A program made the position numbers and the translations under genes. Below, one piece after another: positions 11,960 through 23,915 of a DNA stretch of 64,000 nucleotides (position 1 is the stretch's first letter; each line of letters starts with the position of its first letter). Below the pieces are notes generated by a model that searched no databases, was not told the origin of the DNA, and worked only from the letters and a program-made list of their open reading frames with translations. The DNA lies in assembly GCA_030549775.1 (NCBI GenBank), contig CM060177.1, forward strand, positions 54,686,638 through 54,750,637. Reading direction: 5' to 3'. Source of the DNA: Tamarix chinensis. Lineage: Eukaryota > Streptophyta > Magnoliopsida > Caryophyllales > Tamaricaceae.

Positions 11960-12960
11960 CCTAGGTTTAATTTGGTTATTTAAACATATCATGATATTTA
12001 ACCTAGCCATGAGGCCTAATGTGTTATAAATATTGCTAAGAATGGAGATAGAGGTTTGATGTCTTGGAAAGACATGTGTTAGCATCAATATCAATATTTT
12101 ATGTTCTAGAGGCGTTTTGATAATTTTAAATGTGTAATGGTGATTATTCAAATAAACATGCATGGTAAGTGTTATTTGATGTTGAGGATGATAAAAACGG
12201 GTTTGTTGTCTTATTAACACCTATTTAGGCATGATTATCAATGTTATATGGTCTAGGGGCATTTTGGTAATTTTACATGAACTATAGTGATTGTTCTAAT
12301 AAACATGCATGGCATTATTTGATGTTAAGTATAAGAATAGGTGCTTGTGAACTTAATAACCCATGTTTTAGTATAAATAATTTTATGGTCTAAGGGTATT
12401 CTGGTAGTTTTGAGAGTATTATGATGATTATTCAAATAAACATACATAATGTTTAATATTTGATGATAAGAGAAAAGTAAATTTTCTATTTAAGAACCAC
12501 AAGTTCTATCATGATTATCATTATTTTATGATGTAGGGCATTTTGGTAATTTTGGATGTACTACAGTGATTGTTCTAATAAACAAGTATGATAAGTATTA
12601 TTTAATGTTTAGTATAAAAATTGGGGTTTGTACTCTTAGTAACCCATGTTTCAGCATGATAATAAATAATTTTACGGTCCAAGGGTATTCTAGTAGTTTT
12701 TAGAGTACTATAATGATTATTCAAATAAACATACATAATGGGTAATATTTGATGACAAGTATGAGAATAGGGTATTTGTTGTTTTAGAACTACATGTTCC
12801 AACATCATTATGAATATTATAGGATATAGGGGTATTTTTGTAATTTAGAGTGTACCATGATGAATATTCCAATAAAAATGCATGATATGCGATATTCGTT
12901 ATTAAGCATGAGTATTATATATGGATGCTTCAGCATGATTAATATTTTAGTATGATATGA
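11960..12960 (+). repeat. tandem array, ~145-bp monomers in two alternating types
   Basis: About seven degenerate units, each with a G-GGCATTTTGGTAATTTT-type block followed by TTATTCAAATAAACAT and a TTATTTGATG block. Unit starts fall near 11960, 12105, 12248, 12391, 12533, 12677 and 12823. Units at 12391 and 12677 resemble each other more (GGGTATTCTGGTAGTTTT type) than their neighbours at 12248, 12533 and 12823 (GGGCATTTTGGTAATTTT type), a dimer period near 290 bp. The array sits in the downstream half of solo LTR E. Short open frames within it are incidental. Confidence 0.7.
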
Positions 12961-13735
12961 TGATTTTTTCATAAACGTGCAGGATGTGTATTATTTGTTC
13001 ATTAAGTATAAAAATATGTGTTTTTATGTGTTAGGGTTTTATATGTATAATGGTGTGTAAGGGCAAAATGATCATTGAGTGTATCAATTGGCTTAATTAT
13101 ATGATCAATAGTAGAATTATGGTGTCTTATCCTCTTTATGGCAAGTTGATAAAATAAAATAGAATTTGTAATGCGAATGTATGGTAAAGTGGTAGCTTTA
13201 GCCTTAGGGGTATTTTGGCCATTTTGACCTAAAATTTACAACTCTAATTAATCGAGCTTACAATCTCCTTACTAGGCATCTGATGTTGACATTGATAATG
13301 ATTTTTATTTTGGTTATCGTAAAATGTTGGAAGCAAATAAAGATGGTTTAAGTATTAAGAATTGATTATATGTGACTAATGTGTGCTTTTGATGGTCACC
13401 CTTATAAAATACTAATACTTAAAGTGAAAGATCTTGAGATTGAGAATGGTGGCTCTTTAGGGGTCGTTACCCTTAAGATGCTATTAGCCCATGATTAATT
13501 ATGGATTTTTTTTGGTGTGCCTTAGTGCCCTAGTTAGGCACTATATCTTACTCTATTTAGCTCTACAAACCTAATTAAGGGCTATGCATACTTATAGATT
13601 AGGTTTTCTTATTAGTAAGTAACTCTGTACCTTCATGTACCAGTGCAACTATGGTACCTTTACATCCTTGGGTTGATAGTCGGTAGAATACTGTGTTGCC
13701 CTTATATACTAGTATAATTGGGGTACATTAGTGTC

Positions 13736-13815
13736 TCTAGGGGCATTATAGTTATAAGGTTCCTACAAATTGTAGTAAATTTTGGGGGCATTATAGTTAT
13801 AAGGTTCCTACAATT
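13736..13815 (+). repeat. 45-bp tandem duplication across the LTR E/host edge
   Basis: GGGCATTATAGTTATAAGG and the bases after it occur at 13741 and again at 13786. The block contains the LTR end plus the target duplication and host bases, so the copy event happened after insertion. The second copy is taken as the true edge because it is preceded by GTAAATTTTGGGGG, as in the other LTRs. Confidence 0.65.
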
Positions 13816-14360
13816 TTTTTTATTTTTTTTTTACAATTTTGCTAATTAAGGCTATGATCTATTTTGGATATATGGGAAAGCTTAACCTGAGATTCATTAG
13901 AACATATGAGATTGTTAAGAAGATTAGAGTAGTTGTCTACCGTCTTACTTTGTGATTCAAGTTGTCTTGAGTTCACCGCATCTTCAATGGGTCATATTTG
14001 AATAAATTTATTACAGACATGTCACATGTGCTATATCTTGATAAAATCAAGCTAGATGAGTTATTGGCCTACATTAAGAGACCACAACAAATTATCAATC
14101 AAAAGACCTGATAAACCTTGCCAAGGGAGATCTTGCTAGTGAAGGTTCTCTAGATATACATTGGAGCATATATACCTAGATGGGAGAGATATGATGAGGT
14201 TTGGATTCAACAACTACAACTCGTGAATTAGATTTTATACCCAAGTAATTAATCTTATTTTAAGGGGCTCATACAACCTGAAGTGCCTTATAACACCTTT
14301 ATGGGAAAGTTTTTATCATTTTCCTTGACTTCGAGGATGAATTTGCATTTAAATGGGTAG
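13796..14360 (+). pseudogene. P2 integrase tail, chromodomain-like region and polypurine tract
   Basis: From 13850 the translation gives YFGYMGKLNLRFI and YEIVKKIRVVVYRLTL, then a region matching the HHIFNGSYL and DPSHVL-type tail, and the linker before the chromodomain (about 13960-14230). At 14330-14360 a CTTGACTTCGAGGATGA motif and a purine run (AAATGGGTAG) directly precede an LTR start. This is the right half of the relic that begins at 8943. Confidence 0.7.
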
Positions 14361-16900
14361 TGATGTAATATCAAAATTTCATAATTTTATCATTATTATA
14401 ACTATTGGAAAAAATTTTAGTATACTTATTCTTAGGTATATTATAAATAAATATGAATTTAAAATATATTAATAATAATTTAAAAATTTTTTTATAACAT
14501 TTTGCAATAGTAGGTATAGTTAGCCAACGAAACTCAACTTTATCTACACTAAACCTACCAAAAATATTCTAAATAATATATTATTCTCCAAAAATATCTA
14601 ACTAAAGTTGGGATAAATATTTTCTAAACTCTTGAGCAGTTAAAAATTAAACGAAAATAACCTTTCTTCATATACACTTTACCATCAAACATCATTAAAA
14701 TTCCATTATTAGCTTAAATATCCACCTTAACCATTTCTTCTTCTAATAATTTTCCCCATAAAAGAAAGTTTTGAGAACCCTTAGCTCCTAATAACATCCT
14801 TCTTCAAACACCTTATGATGCGGGTGCATCTATTAATTCTCATATTCCTATTGATTCTTAAGGTAAGGAAGAATTAGCTTTCTTTATATTGGAGCCAATC
14901 AAATTAAATGTTCTTGATAATATGTCTATGCTTGGTATTGAAAATAATTCGAGATATTCTTGTAGGTATATTACATATTTGCAAGGAGAAGATGTTAACA
15001 CACCAAACAAGACTTAAGTGTACAAGCATTCAAAGCATATAGTGCTATGGCATACATCGGATGACACTACAACAAGATATGGTGATGATTATCATTAGTT
15101 ATATTAAAATTGTTGTAAACCCTAACTGTATTTTATGCAAGCTAGGGTTTGATGTAATTTTATGTATGTACCATAGTTTATTGTGTGGCTTTGTAATGTT
15201 AGTCATTAGTATCATTTAGATGATGATATTCTGATTAAGATTAGGTATTATATGGGCTTAATTCAAGTAAGATAATTTAGCTTGAATTAAGGGGGAAGGT
15301 CGGCTGATTTTTATGCCTTAATGTCGACTCCTTGCCTATATATATACCTATGTTGTACACGCATAAAGGAGATGAAATAAGATAAAATCATTTGAACCAA
15401 TCGTCAAGTAAATACTTGAATTGTCTCTCCTTTTTTGGAGTAGTATATTCAGGAAAGCCCGGGGCATTCCTTCCTTCAATTCCCTTTCCTATTCGAAGCT
15501 TGAATGCAGCTTCAGCCTTTGAATAATCTCAGACAATTTTAATCCTTTGTGTCAAGTTTAATCTTCTTAAACCTGGTGTTTTTCTTCCAGCATTAACTTG
15601 TGACCAACGGGAACAAAGATGTGATTGATCCAACACTTCTCTCCACCTTGATCCACATCACCTTCCTTTCATCATTTTTGTCTAAAATTTCTTGAATTTC
15701 CTTCTCAAATCATTTTTTTTCATCATATTGTTTTCATTAAACAATTTAGTGTTAAAAATACAAGAGATTAAAGATAAATTATTCTAACCTCTTCCCGAAT
15801 ATCATAGATGTAATGCAAGGATGATTAAACTTCACTAGCATTAATTCATGCTTCTTTTAATTATTTTTTTTTTGAAGTGATTTATATGAATTTGTTGATT
15901 TTTGGTGTAATGTTTTCAAGAGGTGGAAAAGTGGTGATATTATGATTGTTTTGGTGTAATATTGGATATAAGACATTGGAAAACCATATTATAAGAAGAG
16001 TATATATATTTTGAAGTATTAAAAAGCTTAAATGTGTAGATGTTGTTAAAATGACCATTTTGTTAATTTAGATGCTATTGGACCAAGGGGATATTTTCTA
16101 TGTTATTATGTTCCTAAATTTTTAAAATGTGTAGGTAATTATATTAAGGTCTGTATATTGGTTAGGCATGATTTCATTTACTTATAGCATTGATTTAGGA
16201 TTTTATAATTAAAGTTATGATTTAATGATGTTTTAGCATGAAAAAGGGATTTTTTTTCCGATCTACATATGTACTACATTTTTACTAAATTTTTTGGTGC
16301 TTAAATGTGTTAATAATTTATTAAATGTGTATTGTGCAATATTTAAGTAGTTATATCTTTGTATTCTACAAGTTGTGCTATTTTCTTAGTTTTTAGGGTT
16401 TAGGGATAATATGGTGTTTTCACATCCACTCTATTATCACTATTTTAATTACCAAGTTATAATATATTATTTATTAATTAAATAATCTTATTATTTAATT
16501 TCATAATTTTTAGAGAATTTTTATTATTTTATTTATAAAAATCTAGTTATGGGCATATTAGGTTTAATTATACTGTTTTGCACTTAAATGCTTTAATGAG
16601 ATATTTTAGAGTTTATCGTTGACTATAAACATTTACTTGAACCTCATAATAGTGAATTGATGTAAAAAGCAAACTAATATGAATAGTAAAACTCCATAAT
16701 AATAATTTGTTTGTTTTGTTTCTAAACATAAGCTTTTTATCATTTACTACATATCGTACTACATGTGAATAGTAATTTTTTTTAATAATAAGTTCTTTCT
16801 GAAATTAATATGTGTGTTTATTTTGTTGTGGTAATCATTTGTATATATAAAATTTATTAATAATTCAAATGCAAGGCTAAGTTCAAGCTTTAGGTAAGTA
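14361..16900 (+). repeat. probable 3' LTR of P2, interrupted by repeat R2
   Basis: Begins TGATGTAATATC immediately after the P2 polypurine tract, so an LTR should start here. The sequence is AT-rich and non-coding, with a pyrimidine-rich piece near 14720-14800 and 15660-15730. The right end is not identified: no clear LTR terminus or target duplication was seen before 16900, so that coordinate is a guess. From 15700 to 16900 I see no gene. Confidence 0.35.
14815..15660 (+). repeat. unidentified coding-plus-LTR-like repeat, copy R2
   Basis: Second copy of the repeat at 10112-10875. The coding frame reads YDAGAS near its start, then GKEELAFFILEPI, NVLDNMSMLGIE and SCRYITYLQGEDVNT, with a stop just before GKE. 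After the frame both copies continue with a matching stretch that can be read as VYKHSK...LWHTSDD in R2. A shared AT-rich block with CCTATATATATACC (about 15333-15346) follows, then a more diverged tail. Differences from R1 often change third codon positions. The function is unknown. Confidence 0.5.
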
Positions 16901-17008
16901 GTTTTAGGTGATGAGTACTAAGAACAGAGGTAATGTAGAGAAAAACAATTATACTTGCAATATAAAATGTAAAGGCAACAAAGTAGCTAACGAGGCCTTT
17001 GTAGGAGT

Positions 17009-17009
17009 G

Positions 17010-17098
<89 letters not shown>

Positions 17099-17099
17099 G
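17009..17099. repeat. (AT)n-(AG)n compound microsatellite
   Basis: About ten AT repeats (17010-17030) followed by about 34 interrupted AG repeats (17031-17099). An apparent Arg/Glu-rich open frame across it is only the repeat translated. Confidence 0.95.
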
Positions 17100-17164
17100 A
17101 TGAACCTATTATAGCAAATGCTATTATATTTATTGAGTTCAACTCAACCCATCATTCTCAATAA

Positions 17165-17383
17165 TTGGGGGTTGATAAAGTTTGCATCTTAATCCATAGT
17201 GTTTTTCAAGCATACTTAATGGAGCCAATGCTTCTTGATGGGGCATATAATCACGAAGAAGATGATATGCGTGTACTATATTTACTAGTAGGGATATTCA
17301 TTGGATGGCCTACTTACGATGTAATTGCAAAGGATGAGGTAATCCTAATTTTTTCAATTGTAGATTATATTCATGTAAATTAA
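17165..17383 (+). pseudogene. unidentified 72-codon open frame upstream of the CACTA tail
   Basis: Begins MGVDKVCILIHSVFQ and contains IGWPTYDVIAKDEVIL. I do not recognise a family. It lies about 1 kb before the ULP1-like exon on the same strand, so it could be an exon of the CACTA transposase or captured host sequence. No splice sites are convincing, and it could be chance. From 17384 to 18360 I see nothing else except a short (CA)n run at 18136-18153. Confidence 0.25.
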
Positions 17384-18365
17384 GTGATAATATATGATCT
17401 AATAATTATTCCATCCACTCTTTCTTTCTTAGTGTGGTCATATTATCTCAAAAAAAATATTTGTAAAAGGGAAAAAAATATGGAGTATGCTAAAGTCTAT
17501 AAAGCATTGGGAATGAAGCAATAATCAAGTGGCATGACCTATCACCTTAATTTATGTTGTGTTTGGACATGACACTTTCAATCGATGGAAATTTTATTAG
17601 GATTCTCCATCCGGTGGATTTACACGTGAAATCAAAAGATGTGAATATTTGGATTGGGGATAGAGGATATATGATTTTTTCTTAAAATGTGAAATGTTAT
17701 ATTATCAATATATAATTAAATTATAATAGGTAATTTAAGTCCTTTCACAATTGTATTTATTTTAATTATTAGAAGGAAGTACTCTTTTGACACTAAATAT
17801 GTAATTTATTCTTTCATGGTTAGAAGTTCTTGAAAGATCATTAATTATCTAATTTCTTAGATGACTTTGATGTTTATAGATATTTATGATCAGACATGAT
17901 CTCTAATGAAAATGATAAATATTGAATGTTTTCCATATGTGGTTAATGTGATGAAGATGGATCCTTAGTCCCTCTTGATTGCTTCATTATCCTTTGATAT
18001 TCATTAGGCAATAATGATATTGCAACCATCATTAGGGATCACACATTAGATAGATTCAATTGATGGAAATCCTTTTTTTGATCCCAAATTGCTTATGGAA
18101 TCGAAATATTTATCTATATAATAATGCTAATAGAATCACACACACACACACAAGCAAATACTGTTTTTAAATATATGGCAAATACATTAATTAGGACCTT
18201 AAATACTTATTTTGGGCCATAAAAGAAGGGAAGGGCACCACCACCCTATATTTTTTGGAAAAAAAAAGATTTGTAGTTTTATTTCATTAAATAATCACTA
18301 TAATTTTATATTAAGTATTTAGTATGAGAAACTAATAACATAATGCAATTTATATTTTATTTTCT

Positions 18366-18431
18366 AGTGTCCATGAAAACAAGATATTGTTGTGGATGCT
18401 ATGTCATGATTCATGAAGGAAATCATTTGCA
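18366..18431 (+). pseudogene. ULP1-like cysteine protease tail of CACTA protein
   Basis: A pyrimidine run ending TTTTCTAG (about 18358-18365) looks like a 3' splice site. The exon then reads C-P-stop-K-Q, matching the CPRQ start of the domain's Cys box; a short frameshift leads to CGCYVM, and one further base shift to FMKEII. The family pattern is CPRQPGS.-CGYYVM-.FMKEI. The catalytic Cys-Gly is kept but the frame is broken three times. Assignment rests on word order across frames. Confidence 0.6.
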
Positions 18432-18879
18432 TGCATTAGACAATCTTAGGAGAAGTATGTATTCACTTTATTTAGTTCATATTAATTATGATTAGCCATA
18501 TACATTAACACTAACATGTTATTTCCATCTTTTATAGTTTTATCAACATTTTGACATTCATAATTATAACAATAATAATATTATTGAAGTTAGGACATAG
18601 TAGTTAGATTTTATTACAAGTTTTATGATGATTATTTGTACGACCGTAAGTTTACCATTAATTGTTTGTACCAGAGTGTAAATATGAATAAAAAAGTTTT
18701 GAATAAGGTTTTGTATGGAAGAAATATAATGTTTAATGATCTCTCTCTTTGCCATTTTTGATGAGGCAAATACTCATGATGTTAGTGAAAATATCTAGGA
18801 ACATACTTAGGATTTTTCAAGAAAAAATGTGGTATAGAAATGATCAAAATTATTCTTTAAAAAAAATAGGGCATACATA

Positions 18880-19296
18880 GCAATTATGAACAAAACCCGC
18901 CGTGTATACCTGTAACACTCCTCGGGTGGCTACTAAGAGGGGAATATCATATGATTGAAGTTAATAACTACTACACATACACACACACACACACACACAA
19001 TGGTTATTAGCCAAAATTGCCATGTATTCCTATACTTAATAGGAGGTTGAGAGTGTTACACATATATACTATAGGTTTTGTGTATAACAACAATGTATGT
19101 GTACAAATACACAATAGTGTTTCTAAATAAACTGTCGTATAAATTATGGTCTTAAAGATTTTTTTCTAAAAAAAATTTAAATACTTATACGGCAATTTTT
19201 AGAACCATCATGTATAGTATATATAGAGATTGATTATGTGGCAGTGACAAATGTATACAACTTTTCTAACCATCATCTTTATGTTTCTCTATAGCG
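18880..19296 (+). repeat. CACTA subterminal repeats and 3' terminus
   Basis: Repeated short motifs: AACCCGCCGTGTATACC (about 18895), AATTGCCATGTATTCC (about 19016), TACGGCAATTTTTAGAACC (about 19189) with its partner ATCATGTATAGT, and CTAACCATCATC (about 19266). Such motifs bind the transposase accessory protein in this superfamily. A (CA)n run lies at about 18975-19000. Confidence 0.55.
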
Positions 19297-20188
19297 ATGT
19301 TAGATGAAAAATATTATCATTTTCATTCTTACTATATAAAATTATGCTATCTAATAAAATATAATTAATTTATTTAGGAAAGACAAAGAATTTCATTCAT
19401 TCACGTCATGAAAGAACTACATGCATTACACAACTCAAAAAGCATAACAATCCATTAGTAAACACCAAAGTTAGTTTTGAAGATTGCTTTCCATTCATCC
19501 CTTTCCTGAATTCTCATTTTATGGTTACCAATTCTTAGGTTAGTTTTGGAAAACGTGTTTGTACAAAAAATTTTATTAATCCTGTCATTAAGTCTAGGCA
19601 TATAAAAATGATACTTGGTATTTATAGTATTTATAGCTCTAGAATCTATGCCTATATTCCATGTACCATCATTTTTAGGAACGAGCAAGGTAGGTACACA
19701 ACAAGGACTCATACTTTCTCTCACATAACCATTATTTACTAGAACTTGTATTTATCATGGTAATTCCATGGACTCTTTTTGGTTGTGTCTATAAGAAGGC
19801 CTATTTGGTGGAGACCTTCTAGGAATTAGATCTATAACATATTCTATGCCTCTAATAGGTGGCCTTCAAGAAGATAATTCATTAGGAAAAATATATTTAT
19901 ACTCATCAAGTAATCAAGTAAGGTTCGAGTTCTTTTATTTCTTCCCCCTAATTTAAGATTCTTTAATAACTAAGGTATAGAAAATACTCTCCTCATAAAT
20001 GCAAGTAATCATATCTTGCTCATGTAGAAATAAGCTCTTTTTAACCTTAGTAAGATATATATGGTAACCTTGAGCTATTTTTAATTTATACTTCTTTTTA
20101 TTCTTGAGAATTACATATTCATGATTTACACCATCATGGATGACATTTCGATCATATTGCAACAATCTACCTTATAAAATACCATAAG
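19297..20188 (-). pseudogene. Ty3/gypsy F: RT and pre-RT/protease region, right of CACTA
   Basis: 19455-19724 (minus) encodes RESMSPCCVPTLLVPKNDGT, SRAINTI, YHFYMPRLNDRI and FSKTNL, the N-terminal RT blocks. 19953-20165 encodes LQYDRNVIHDGVNHEYVIL, the post-protease segment. The sequence follows element A closely (A 4000-4845). Left of 19297 the CACTA terminus replaces it; at 20188 the giant solo LTR begins. Confidence 0.8.
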
Positions 20189-23100
20189 TGTAATACTAAA
20201 AAAATTTTCTTAACCGATTTTTGCATTATAAGTGCCCTAATTTGATTCTAACTTAAGAAAATATTATTTTAACCTCAACCAAATTTCTTAATTTCAAAAC
20301 TTTAACTGAATCTAAATCTTTGACTTCTATAAACCGTATTTTGTAAACCGGTCTCAAACTTCCTAAAATTTCTACTAAATTTAACTATCTTTGGCTAATC
20401 TAAAATTACCTAAACTAATCCCCAATCTTTTTATCTTTTTCATTTTTCTTTCTCCGTTTCTTTTCTTTATTCTCCTTCTCCCATCAACATAGCTGCAAAG
20501 TTGATTTTATTGCAGCTTGCACCCTCTTCCATCATCTTTTCTGCAGTCATCCATCATCCATCACCCACCTTCTTCTTCTTCTTCTTCTTCTTCTATTATC
20601 TTTGTAAATCTACACCTACACGCCCACACCCTAACATTTCTTCTTGTTCCTTATCCTTATGCAACATATATACACAACCATCACCGTACCTATTGCACCC
20701 TTTTCCATTTTTCCCCACAACACACAACCATCATCTCCATTACCACCACATGGCATGCACCACCACCCTACAACATTACATGCATGCCTACTCCCTTTGA
20801 TTTCCTTTTCCCTGATTCATATAACACACACACATGTATGTATGTATGTATGTATTTATCTATATATATACAGTCTCCTTCCTTCTTTTTTGCTTTACCT
20901 TATCATCTACCCATTTATGTGTCCAAAATTCTACCCGAGATCCCCCTCTTATTTCTCCTTTAATCTTTCTTCTTTTCCTTCTCTTCTTTGCTTTATTTTT
21001 ACACTTGCACCACCATTCCCACACACAAAACCATCGTGTGCCACCACATGCCACCAATCGACTATTGAACCGACCACCAAGGTCACCCCAACCTTCCTCA
21101 ACACCATCGTCGGCTATCGCCACCGACCACCGTCTCTTTTCCCTTCTTCTTTCTCTTGCCCAAAAATTCCTTAAGAAATTCATATCCTACAAGCAGCCTC
21201 AAGCATGGTCTTGCAACACTAAAATTTCCAATCGCACGTTCATGCAACATAACACAGCCTACCACTACACCCTCACACGCCTACGCACAACCCAAACGTA
21301 CTCCATTGCACACCTGTTCAACTTGTGACCTGTTTACCAGTGATTGAGCACTGCCATCCCACATCACATCACCAGATCTTGTGTAAACCTATTTGTCAAC
21401 ATAAGTGTTCACAGCCTATAGCACAGCCGTGCAACCACCGATTTTTGGTCGTGCACCCCTATTTTCAACTCTATACCTTATCCGATGACCACTAAAATTT
21501 TACCATAACTTCACCAAAAAATAAACTACATACATCCACACATCTAAAGCTTCCATTTGACTATGATTATTTCCATTTTTGCCCTCTTTACATTAATTTC
21601 TCCTTCAGTTAAACTCTTTCGGCCTAACTAAGTATTTTATTGTTTTTTGAATGTGGAATTCTAGTAATCTCGAAGGAGGATGTCAAAGATTTATATTCTT
21701 AGAGCCTAGTGTTCTAGTTGGTAAGGATAATAATAGATTTTTAGGGTTTTTTTGTTATTTTCTTGTATGGTTATCTTTGTTTTTATGATATCATTCTTAT
21801 ATGTTTTAATATATATAGAACATGATATTTTATGATGATATTGTGATTGTATGGATATTATGTTGTTGAAAGAAAGTAATAATGCTTAAGAGGTATCATT
21901 AGGATTTTTTTTGTGATGATGACATATTTCTGGGAATATATTTTATGGCATGAAACATGGGCTAAATGAGCTTTAGTAAACATACATAAGTATTTTTACG
22001 AGGTATGATGATGATTGGTGGATTTAGAAAATAATGTGTGTGGAAGGTAAAAGATTCAATACAATAAAGGTTATTGTTCTTAAGGGTATTTTGGTCATTA
22101 TGGGATAATAACGATAGTTTGGTATTTTATGTGTTAGGTAGATTAAAATATGGTAATGATATTCTAAAAAGTGCTTGGAAGTATTATGGTTTTTCTTGGG
22201 TTTTTTAAAATGAAATAATGGTCTAATTTAGGGCATAATAACTTAAAATGATGATATATTATTCCATGTATAAAATCTAGAGGTTAATCATATTTTTGAT
22301 ATGTTGCTAATGATTGGTATGATGAGATTGATTTCTGAACTTAGTAATCATATGAGTTTTATGGGAAGGGTTGTGAATACTTATGAGATTAGGGTTTATG
22401 GTAAGTTAGTGAGTAGAATCTTGAGATATGATTTCTACTATCTATGTATAATATGGGAGTTAGACCGTGAATTTTGGATATAATAATAATGATGATATTC
22501 GAGTAGGATATATTATAACTTATGGCTGAATAATTAATATGGGAGAATGGTTGCTAGGAGTGTGTAATTAGGTTTTGAGGAGATTAAGGACCTTAACCAG
22601 CATGATGTGTTTATTTGCTTTAATGTCTTTGATGCATATGATACAATTTTGAATAAGGTACTAATCATTTGAAGTGAAAGAACATGTGAGTAGGGCCAAG
22701 ATGATGTATGTGTATATATATATCCCATTCTATTGAGAAGAATAGTAGCTCAGAAGTGTGTTGCTTCAAGAAGGTGTTTCACTTTGTTCCATCCGATTAA
22801 AAATAGTGGGGGCTTTACTCATTATGAAATGAAAATATAATAGTAAAACCTATGGCCAAGGTACTAATCATTTGAAATGAAAGAACATGTGAGTAAGGCT
22901 AAGGTGATGTATGTGTATATATATATCCAATTCCATTGAGAAGAATAGTAGCTCGGGAGTGTGCTACCTCAAGAAGGTGTTTCACTTTGTTCCACCGGAT
23001 TAAAAATAGTGGGGCATTTACTCATTATGAAATGAAAATGTAATAGTATAACCTACAGAAAAGACACTAATGATTTAAAGTGGAAGAGTATGTGTGTCAG

Positions 23101-23915
23101 GACTAAGGTATTATTTTATATACATCTTTTTTTATTATGGAGAATAGTACCTCGGGAGCATTCTACCACGAGAATGTGATATTTTCAGATCCCTTCTACT
23201 GGATGATAATACTGGATCAAGGGAAAACACCCTAGGGGAAGGTGCTTCAAACCGTTCCACTAGTTTAAGAATAGTCGGGTTCATACACTCAACGTATATA
23301 AAAGAATAAAAATGGATTATACTTAATAAAGAGATCTAAATCACTATCTATGTTATGAGATGTGTTATTTATTTGTATATTTTCACCTTAAGTTAATACA
23401 TATGTTGTTTGTATACTTGCTTCGACAGTACTACTCCCTTACTTAGTATGTAGCATACTAACCACCCATTTTATAGGTGGTGCTTATTCCTATGAGTAGA
23501 AGACCCTGATTCTTATGTGTAGGTCTCAAAGGATACTCTAGATGATTTTGTTGCCTATGATGCACTAACTGGGGATGAGTAACCTTATTTGTACTGTGTG
23601 TTGGGTGAAGAGTAAGGTTATCTGGTTGTTTTATTTACTCAAATACCTTTTTGGACTCATGATCCATGGTATTACCTTGTTTCGTATTCTGCGTATTATA
23701 ACATGGAGTTATGCTTGAAACTCATTATTATATCATAAATGTTTCTTTCTTATCTAAATTCATTGCTTTACTTTAAATTTTTTAGTCATTTGATTGATTT
23801 AATGATGGTTGAATAAACTAGACTTATGACAATTATAGTGGTGACTCCCAATATTTTTCTTATATACTTCCACTGTAAAACGAAATTTTTCTGTAGTAAA
23901 AATCAAGGTGTAACA
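20189..23915 (+). mobile_element. giant solo LTR (3.73 kb) inside element F
   Basis: Starts TGTAATACTAAAA and ends AAGGTGTAACA, flanked by ATAAG (20184-20188) and ACAAG (23916-23920). Joining F across it restores the A-family order around A position 4843. Pyrimidine-rich 20440-21560, with TTC repeats at 20572-20596 and GTAT repeats near 20833-20856, translates into long Ser/His/Pro-rich frames that I do not consider genes. The downstream half has ~202-bp tandem units. The 3' part (about 23430-23500, TTAGTATGTAGCATACTAACC) resembles the equivalent part of the G LTRs, so it is a diverged relative. Confidence 0.8.
22655..23270 (+). repeat. three tandem units of ~202 bp in the solo LTR
   Basis: Units begin AAGGTACTAATCATTTGAA at about 22655 and 22858; a third begins near 23060 as AAAGACACTAATGATTTAAA and is more diverged. 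The first two share a TGTGTATATATATATCC block and AGAAGGTGTTTCACTTTGT. Confidence 0.85.

Larger units (their letters stand above)
9149..13795 (+). mobile_element. giant solo LTR E (~4.65 kb) inside P2
   Basis: Starts TGTAATACCACAAATTT and ends TTTTGGGGGCATTATA, the same ends as the other giant LTRs here. It is flanked by GTTTT (9144-9148) and GTTAT (13796-13800), a 5-bp target duplication with one change. The P2 integrase frame is interrupted exactly at its edges. No internal retroelement genes follow, so it is a product of LTR-LTR recombination. Inside are a pyrimidine-rich block (9470-10110 and 10840-11440), an inserted repeat (about 10112-10875) and a ~145-bp tandem array. Confidence 0.75.
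17165..19296 (+). mobile_element. 3' half of a CACTA (En/Spm) DNA transposon
   Basis: Three independent signs. First, a ULP1-like protease tail typical of plant CACTA proteins (18366-18431). Second, subterminal repeats of the (A)CCGCCATGTATA type in both directions (18880-19220). Third, a terminus TTTCTCTATAGCG (19284-19296) close to the family end TTTCTTGTAGTG. Right after 19296 the sequence becomes minus-strand gypsy F in mid-RT, so this is an insertion edge. The 5' terminus was not found; 17165 is only the first open frame that may belong to it. Confidence 0.6.

Noticed and set aside
11912..12220. Minus-strand 102-codon frame
   Set aside because: Lies within the ~145-bp tandem array, and similar frames recur by repeat (12602-12808). 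No domain.
16908..17114. 68-codon Arg/Glu-rich frame
   Set aside because: It is an (AT)n(AG)n microsatellite read as protein.
20501..21347. Overlapping long plus- and minus-strand open frames (up to 176 codons)
   Set aside because: Pyrimidine-rich LTR sequence has few stops in several frames at once. The translations are Ser/His/Pro/Phe-rich without domains and lie inside the solo LTR 20189-23915.
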